Made by a program: the position numbers and the translations under genes
Notes under the pieces: model-generated
Told to the model about the DNA's origin: nothing
What the model saw: only the letters and a program-made list of their open reading frames with translations
The model's database searches: none
Shown: piece by piece, positions 16,844 to 20,777 of the stretch
Layout of the letters: every line of letters starts with the position of its first letter
Position numbering within the stretch: the stretch's first letter is position 1
Source: JAAYAY01 sp964429355
Lineage (GTDB): Bacteria > Planctomycetota > Planctomycetia > Pirellulales > Thermoguttaceae
Reading direction: 5' to 3'
DNA: 20,777 nucleotides
Assembly: GCA_964429355.1 (NCBI GenBank)
Contig: CAYSCH010000142.1
Span: 1-20,777, forward strand

Positions 16844-17743
16844 ATGCTTGAGACTCCCGCCGAAATCATCCACCGCCTGAGCCTGCCCCTCGAGCCGATT
16901 CCCACCGGATATCCGGCCCGATTGGACAGACTGCCCGGCATTCGTGCGGTGTTGTTCGATATCTACGGCACCCTGCTGGTCAGTGGCAGCGGCGACATCG
17001 GAATGGCCCGCCAGTTGGCCCGGGCGGATGCGCTGGCGGAGGCCCTCGCGGCCAGCGGCCTGGCGCCCACCGGCCCGGTCGAGCCGGCCCTTCAATACAG
17101 TTTCGATCTGATTGAAGAGCGCCACGTTGAAGCGCGAAGCCGGGGAATCGACTATCCTGAGATCGACATTCTGGACATCTGGGCCGCCGTTGTCGATCGC
17201 CTCCAGCACGAGGGTACCATCCCGAAAACACCCTGCGACCGCGACGACCTGAAACGACTGGCCGTCCACTACGAGGCCCGAACGAACCCCGTTTGGCCGA
17301 TGCCCGACCTGGCGGGCTGCCTTGCCGGCCTGTCGGCGGCCGGGATGCTATTGGGACTGGTCAGCAATGCCCAGTTTTATACGCCGGAACTGTTTCCTGC
17401 ATTGCTTCAACATACCACCGACGATTGCGGTTTTTCTCCGGACCTGCAGATCTACTCCTTTGAACACGGTTTCGCGAAACCCGGCGAGGCCATCTTCCGG
17501 CTGGCGGCAGATCGGCTGGCCGCCAGGGGGATCGCGCGGTGCGAGACTCTCTGCGTGGGCAACGACCTGCTGAAGGATATCGCCCCGGCTCAGCGCGTCG
17601 GGTTCCGGACGGCCCTGTTTGCCGGCGATGCGAGAAGCCTGCGGTTGCGGGCAGACGACCCGAGAGTCGAGGGCATCCGGCCCGATCTTGTGGCCTGCCG
17701 GCTGCTCGATCTGAATCGTTGTCTCGTTGACCAGCGAGGATAG
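16844..17743 (+). CDS. HAD-superfamily hydrolase, candidate sugar-phosphoglycerate phosphatase (MggB-like)
   Basis: A 299-residue HAD-fold protein. Motif I is FDIYGTL with the nucleophile D39; motif II is LVSNAQ; motif III is the lysine of FAKPGEAIF; motif IV is VGNDLLKDI. A helical cap lies between motifs I and II (about 55-150). Context suggests it removes the phosphate from mannosylglucosyl-3-phosphoglycerate, the last step of the solute pathway. One point is odd: the usual second aspartate of motif I (DxD) is a tyrosine (Y41), the arrangement typical of haloacid dehalogenases; phosphatases normally need that aspartate as general acid. It may therefore have a different acid or another reaction. 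The start is the ATG 16 bases after the preceding stop, making tight operon spacing; the open frame upstream is overlap with the glycosyltransferase gene. Confidence 0.82.
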   Translation: MLETPAEIIHRLSLPLEPIPTGYPARLDRLPGIRAVLFDIYGTLLVSGSGDIGMARQLARADALAEALAASGLAPTGPVEPALQYSFDLIEERHVEARSRGIDYPEIDILDIWAAVVDRLQHEGTIPKTPCDRDDLKRLAVHYEARTNPVWPMPDLAGCLAGLSAAGMLLGLVSNAQFYTPELFPALLQHTTDDCGFSPDLQIYSFEHGFAKPGEAIFRLAADRLAARGIARCETLCVGNDLLKDIAPAQRVGFRTALFAGDARSLRLRADDPRVEGIRPDLVACRLLDLNRCLVDQRG

Positions 17744-17824
17744 AACGGCGTTTGGGACCGCCGGAGAACGATTGCCTTTCGCCTGGAGCAGAACAAGGCA
17801 TTCAAGCCGCGATCCAGCAAGCCT

Positions 17825-17856
17825 TGGCGGTGTTCCGCCACTGGCTGGTCGGCCAG
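17825..17856. terminator. Two adjacent hairpins between convergent operons
   Basis: TGGCGG (17825-17830) pairs with CCGCCA (17835-17840) around TGTT; directly after it CTGGC (17841-17845) pairs with GCCAG (17852-17856). They lie in the 149-base gap between the HAD gene and the end of dgcA. No T-tract follows on either strand, so a terminator role is possible but unproven. Confidence 0.3.
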
Positions 17857-17892
17857 GAGGTGGAGGAGAAACCGTTGCCGCCGTCTGCCGAT

Positions 17893-18915
17893 TCAGCGCG
17901 AAGGCAGCAGCCGCACGCCGCTCCCATTCTCCTCGGGTAAGATCACGCGGCCTCGCTCGATTCGTACTCCCGTCGCAACGTCCTTGGCCAGCAGCAGTGC
18001 CCCATCCATGTCGACATAGTCGAGCAGCGGCGTGAGCTGGGCGATGGCCGAAATTCCGACCGTCGACTCGGTCATGCAGCCGACCATCGTCTTCAGGCCC
18101 AGCTTGCGAGCCGTCTCGAGCATTCGCCTGGCCGGCGTCAACCCGCCGCATTTGACGAGCTTCACATTCACCCCGTGAAAACAGGCGGAGCAGCGGGCCA
18201 CGTCGGCCTCGCACTGGCAGCTTTCATCGGCAATCACCGGCAGAGCCGATTCGGCGAAAGCCCGCCGCATATCGGCCCAGTTCTCCCGCGGCATGGGCTG
18301 CTCGATAAACTCCACGCCCAATTCCGCCAGGGCCGCCGAGTTGGCGATGGTCTGCTGGGCCGTCCAGGCACAGTTGGCGTCGACGCGGAATACGGCATCG
18401 GTGTGTTTCCGCAACTGGCGAACGATCTCGATGTCTTTGTCGGTGCCGAGTTTGATCTTGTAGATCGGCCAGCCGGAAAACTCCTCCATCTTCTGGACCA
18501 TTACCTCGATGGTATCGATCCCGATCGTGTAGTCGGTGACCGGCAGGTTGTCGGCACTGAATCCCCAGAGCTTCCACAGCGGCTGTCCCTGCAATTTGCC
18601 CCACAGGTCCCAGGCGGCAAGATCCAGCGCGCACTGCGGAAACGACTTCAGTCCGAACTCCTGTTCCAGCTCGGCCCAGAGAGCAGCCGGCTCGGTCGGG
18701 CCCTTCGCCTCGAGAATCGGCCGCACCGCCTCGAAGCTGGCCATCATGTCGGGGATCGAGGCTCCGTAGAAACGGTTCTCGCCCGCCTCCCCGTAGCCGC
18801 ACACGCCGTCCTGCTCCAACTCGACGATAAGCGTACGGCTGACCGTCTGCGAGCCGCGGGAAATGGTGAACGTATGCCGAAGCGGGAGGTCGAATTGGTG
18901 TATACTGAGTTTCAT
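17893..18915 (-). CDS. dgcA: Enolase-superfamily N-acetyl-D-glutamate racemase / dipeptide epimerase
   Basis: A 340-residue member of the muconate-lactonising subgroup of the enolase superfamily, in the dipeptide-epimerase branch. The capping domain is followed by the barrel with the KxK pair (K153, K155), metal ligands D179 (VDAN), E205 (FIEQP) and D230 (ADES), the opposite lysine K255 (KLVKCGG), and a C-terminal DMDG (D302, D304) that in dipeptide epimerases contacts the substrate amino group. Beside a DUF1611 gene it matches the DgcN-DgcA pair, where DgcN acetylates D-glutamate and DgcA racemises N-acetyl-D-glutamate to the L form. An L-Ala-D/L-Glu epimerase of murein recycling is the alternative, and DMDG mildly favours it. 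I chose ATG 18915 because MKLSIHQFDLPL is the usual start. It lies 57 bases after dgcN. Confidence 0.88.
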   Translation of the reverse strand: MKLSIHQFDLPLRHTFTISRGSQTVSRTLIVELEQDGVCGYGEAGENRFYGASIPDMMASFEAVRPILEAKGPTEPAALWAELEQEFGLKSFPQCALDLAAWDLWGKLQGQPLWKLWGFSADNLPVTDYTIGIDTIEVMVQKMEEFSGWPIYKIKLGTDKDIEIVRQLRKHTDAVFRVDANCAWTAQQTIANSAALAELGVEFIEQPMPRENWADMRRAFAESALPVIADESCQCEADVARCSACFHGVNVKLVKCGGLTPARRMLETARKLGLKTMVGCMTESTVGISAIAQLTPLLDYVDMDGALLLAKDVATGVRIERGRVILPEENGSGVRLLPSR

Positions 18916-18972
18916 TGGGATTGTCCGCCTACGTATACCCGATGTGCACAATCGGTAGTTCAGCCAGCGGCT

Positions 18973-20022
18973 TCAGGATTGCGCCGGCACCTTCTTCATT
19001 CTCAGCACCGCATCGACGAGTTTGTCGGCTCCGTGGCGATATACGTCGCAGGCGGGGAGGCCCGTGCGGCGGGTGACCTCCTCGCACTCGGCGGCCACCT
19101 CCTCGTCGCCGAAAACCCGTCCGTTGACAGCGACGCCGATCACGCGGCACGGGTGCATGATCCCGGCCGCCATTTCGTAGACCTCGATCAGCCGATCGAG
19201 GGACGGCAGGGGGATCTGGGGCATTCCGTCTATCTTGGTACGGCCCATCTCATAGCAGGCGATCAGCCCGTCGGGAATTGCCCCATGAAGCAAACCCAAG
19301 GTGACGCACGAGTAACGGGGATGGAACAGACTTCCCTGCCCCTCCAGGACGATCACCTCATGGTGCTGGTTGGCCAGGACCAGTTTCTCGGCGGCTCCGT
19401 TGACGAAATCGGAGATCACCCGATCGATCGGACAGCCGTCGCCTTCGATCATGATCCCGGTCTGGCCTGTGGCCACGAATTTGGCATCCTTCCCCCGCCG
19501 CTTGAGCCCTTCTACCACCTCAATGGCTGTGATCATCTTGCCGCAACTGCACTCGTTGCCGATCGTGTGGATTCGCAGGCACTCCTGGCGGATGCCCACT
19601 CGGTTGGCCACGTCCCTCTCGTTGTTGTCGCGAACATCGACCAACTTCACGCCGTGCCGGGAGGCCGCAGCGACGAACTCGGGATCGTCCTTGAGCAGGT
19701 CGTGAAGTCCCGAGACGATGTTCATCTTCCGGGCGATCGCTTCCAGCACAATCGGCCGCCATGCCTGCGGGATCTTGCCACCGGCAGGTGCAATGCCGAT
19801 CAAGAGCGTATCGGCTGCGGGTGCCTCGGCGAGGGTGGCCACCACCGGAATCTTTCCCCCCGTGCCGAGCACCTCCTGGCATGTCTTGCCCGCTGACGGC
19901 TTGTCGAGCATCGCCACCACCTCGTGCGGTCGGTAGCGAATCAGGCTGATCGCGGTTTTTGCGGAATGTGAATCGGTGTATCCGTCTGTCAGAACTATGA
20001 TTTTTCGTAATGAGTTCATCAT
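18973..20022 (-). CDS. dgcN: DUF1611 P-loop protein, D-glutamate N-acetyltransferase (DgcN)
   Basis: A 349-residue DUF1611-family protein. The N-terminal part (KIIVLTDGYTDSHSAKTAIS, later LLIGIAPAGGKIPQAW) is a Rossmann-like domain. The C-terminal P-loop domain carries GNECSCGKM (G155-K162), then FVATGQTGIMI, GDGCPIDRVISDFVNGAAE and VLEGQGSLFHP, all characteristic of the family. Its partner dgcA follows on the same strand. In characterised bacteria and haloarchaea the pair converts D-glutamate to N-acetyl-L-glutamate, and DgcN is the N-acetyltransferase. That activity is assigned here by family and pairing. Two adjacent ATG codons (20022 and 20019) could serve as the start, with no good ribosome-binding site. 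A weak promoter just upstream would give an almost leaderless transcript. Confidence 0.9.
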   Translation of the reverse strand: MMNSLRKIIVLTDGYTDSHSAKTAISLIRYRPHEVVAMLDKPSAGKTCQEVLGTGGKIPVVATLAEAPAADTLLIGIAPAGGKIPQAWRPIVLEAIARKMNIVSGLHDLLKDDPEFVAAASRHGVKLVDVRDNNERDVANRVGIRQECLRIHTIGNECSCGKMITAIEVVEGLKRRGKDAKFVATGQTGIMIEGDGCPIDRVISDFVNGAAEKLVLANQHHEVIVLEGQGSLFHPRYSCVTLGLLHGAIPDGLIACYEMGRTKIDGMPQIPLPSLDRLIEVYEMAAGIMHPCRVIGVAVNGRVFGDEEVAAECEEVTRRTGLPACDVYRHGADKLVDAVLRMKKVPAQS

Positions 20023-20029
20023 GCTCAGT

Positions 20030-20058
20030 AGCGTACCAAGGGGGCAAGCCAAGTGCAA
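20030..20058 (-). promoter_or_regulatory. Weak promoter candidate for dgcN-dgcA
   Basis: On the minus strand TTGCAC (20053-20058), a 17-base spacer, then TACGCT (20030-20035) preceded by TGG, an extended -10. Each hexamer matches three of six consensus bases. The predicted start of transcription is within a base or two of the ATG at 20022, so the mRNA would be leaderless, in line with the missing ribosome-binding site. Confidence 0.3.
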
Positions 20059-20156
20059 TCAGCCGGGCCGCTGGGCCTATCATGGGCGACTTCCGCCGAA
20101 TGCCACCAGGACTTGCGTGGGGACTACTCCCATGACCTTTAGAGCCGCTGACAGAA

Positions 20157-20185
20157 CCACCGGCTGTGTACATCCATGCCGGTGG
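20157..20185 (-). terminator. Inverted repeat after the ExeA-like gene
   Basis: CCACCGGC (20157-20164) and GCCGGTGG (20178-20185) form a perfect 8-bp stem with a 13-base loop. It lies about 80 bases beyond the stop at 20267, between the ExeA-like gene and dgcN. There is only a short TTCT after it on the minus strand. It may separate the two transcripts. The remaining 20059-20266 shows no gene. Confidence 0.4.
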
Positions 20186-20266
20186 GAAACTCATACGTTT
20201 TGCGAGGGTTTCCTAGAACTGGAGCCGGTTCTGACGGTGGGTCGGACCGGGCGAATGCGACGGAGG

Positions 20267-20777
20267 TCAACCCGGTTGGCAGACCCCAAGCTGCTGGCAG
20301 GCCGCCTCGACGGTGGCCACGTCGACCGAGTCGAGGTTCATGCCCGCCGCCGCCAGCAGGGACAGATCGGCCAACTGGCGCACCCGCCGGGGTGATCCGC
20401 CGGCCAGGTCGTGCATCCGCCGAGCAGCCACGGGGCCGATCACCGCCGACTTTCCTCCGGCCTGCTCCAGCGATCGGTTCAAGAAGGCCTGGGTATCGCC
20501 CGGCTCCCAGGCCGGAACGTCGATCCGCAGTTCCACCAGGTCGAGCAGTGTCGCCCCGATTTGTGCAACGCGATCTGCGCGAGCGGCCAGGATCAAGGTC
20601 AACCGCGAATCGGGCACCAGGTCGTACTTCGCAATCCGGGCCACCTGCGTCAGGACCTCGGGCTCAGCCTGATCCACATCATCCAGGAGGAGCACGGTTT
20701 CCAATTGCTGGTAGCGGTTCTCACGCAATCGGTGTTCCAGGCACTGCCAGATCCGCCAGATCGCAGCCCCTTGCGGC
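20267..20777 (-). CDS. ExeA-like AAA ATPase, C-terminal part (5' end outside window)
   Basis: The C-terminal ~169 residues of an AAA+ ATPase; the frame is open to the window edge, so the Walker A motif is not visible. TVLLLDDVDQA is the Walker B motif, RLTLILAARAD the sensor I strand, and GGSPRRVRQLADLSLLAAAG the sensor II and lid-helix region. This pattern matches the ExeA/GspA-type family, often found with type II secretion or pilus systems and frequent in planctomycetes. Residues upstream of the first possible start (QGAAIWRIWQCLEHRLRENR) are clearly part of the protein, so the TTG at 20728 is not its start. No peptidoglycan-binding domain follows the ATPase. The function in this genome is unknown. 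Confidence 0.8.
   Translation of the reverse strand, partial: PQGAAIWRIWQCLEHRLRENRYQQLETVLLLDDVDQAEPEVLTQVARIAKYDLVPDSRLTLILAARADRVAQIGATLLDLVELRIDVPAWEPGDTQAFLNRSLEQAGGKSAVIGPVAARRMHDLAGGSPRRVRQLADLSLLAAAGMNLDSVDVATVEAACQQLGVCQPG

Noticed and set aside
18175..19896. A 573-codon plus-strand frame across dgcA and dgcN
   Set aside because: It spans two well-supported minus-strand genes and the gap between them, and its translation has no recognisable features.
1..20777. Mobile element, prophage, CRISPR or tRNA features
   Set aside because: No transposase or integrase motifs, no regularly spaced repeats beyond the single tandem pair, and no cloverleaf-like gene were seen on either strand.

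Overview
The window is a GC-rich, densely coding stretch of bacterial chromosome. It most likely comes from a planctomycete of the Pirellulales type. This is inferred from gene content: a very large secreted PQQ-propeller protein with an embedded methyltransferase, a glucosyl-3-phosphoglycerate synthase followed by a GT-B glycosyltransferase and a HAD gene (like the mannosylglucosylglycerate genes known from Rhodopirellula baltica), and weak or missing Shine-Dalgarno sites on several genes. No rRNA, tRNA, CRISPR array, transposase or integrase was seen.

Layout. (1) 1-3075, plus strand: the 3' part of gltB and a complete gltD (NADPH glutamate synthase). They are separated by a tandem 35-bp repeat whose units each fold into a hairpin. 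(2) 3356-3739, minus: a small DUF1841-like protein. It is divergent from (3) 4048-6495, plus: a secreted GH78-type alpha-L-rhamnosidase-like enzyme. Both have extended -10 promoter candidates. (4) 6681-11438, minus: a ~1585-residue exported multidomain protein (propeller, coiled coil, methyltransferase, propeller, malectin-like domain, NEW3-like domain, DNRLRE/CBM96-like domain). (5) 11624-12406, minus: a NIF3-family protein. (6) 12964-17743, plus: a four-gene run of an M20-peptidase-like protein that has lost key catalytic residues, gpgS, a GT-B glycosyltransferase and a HAD-family protein. (7) 17893-20022, minus: dgcN-dgcA, the two-gene D-glutamate pathway (DUF1611 protein plus enolase-superfamily racemase/epimerase). 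(8) 20267-20777, minus: the C-terminal part of an ExeA-like AAA ATPase that runs off the window.

How they work together. The most coherent system is region 6. GpgS should make glucosyl-3-phosphoglycerate; the GT-B enzyme is the candidate mannosyltransferase (MggA-like) and the HAD protein the candidate phosphatase (MggB-like), giving the compatible solute mannosylglucosylglycerate. The M20-like first gene is the unexplained member and may be a pseudoenzyme. Regions 1 and 7 both concern glutamate (L-glutamate synthesis and D-glutamate recovery) but are not adjacent and need not be co-regulated. The rhamnosidase-like enzyme fits the polysaccharide-degrading lifestyle of planctomycetes; the giant PQQ protein has no assigned function.
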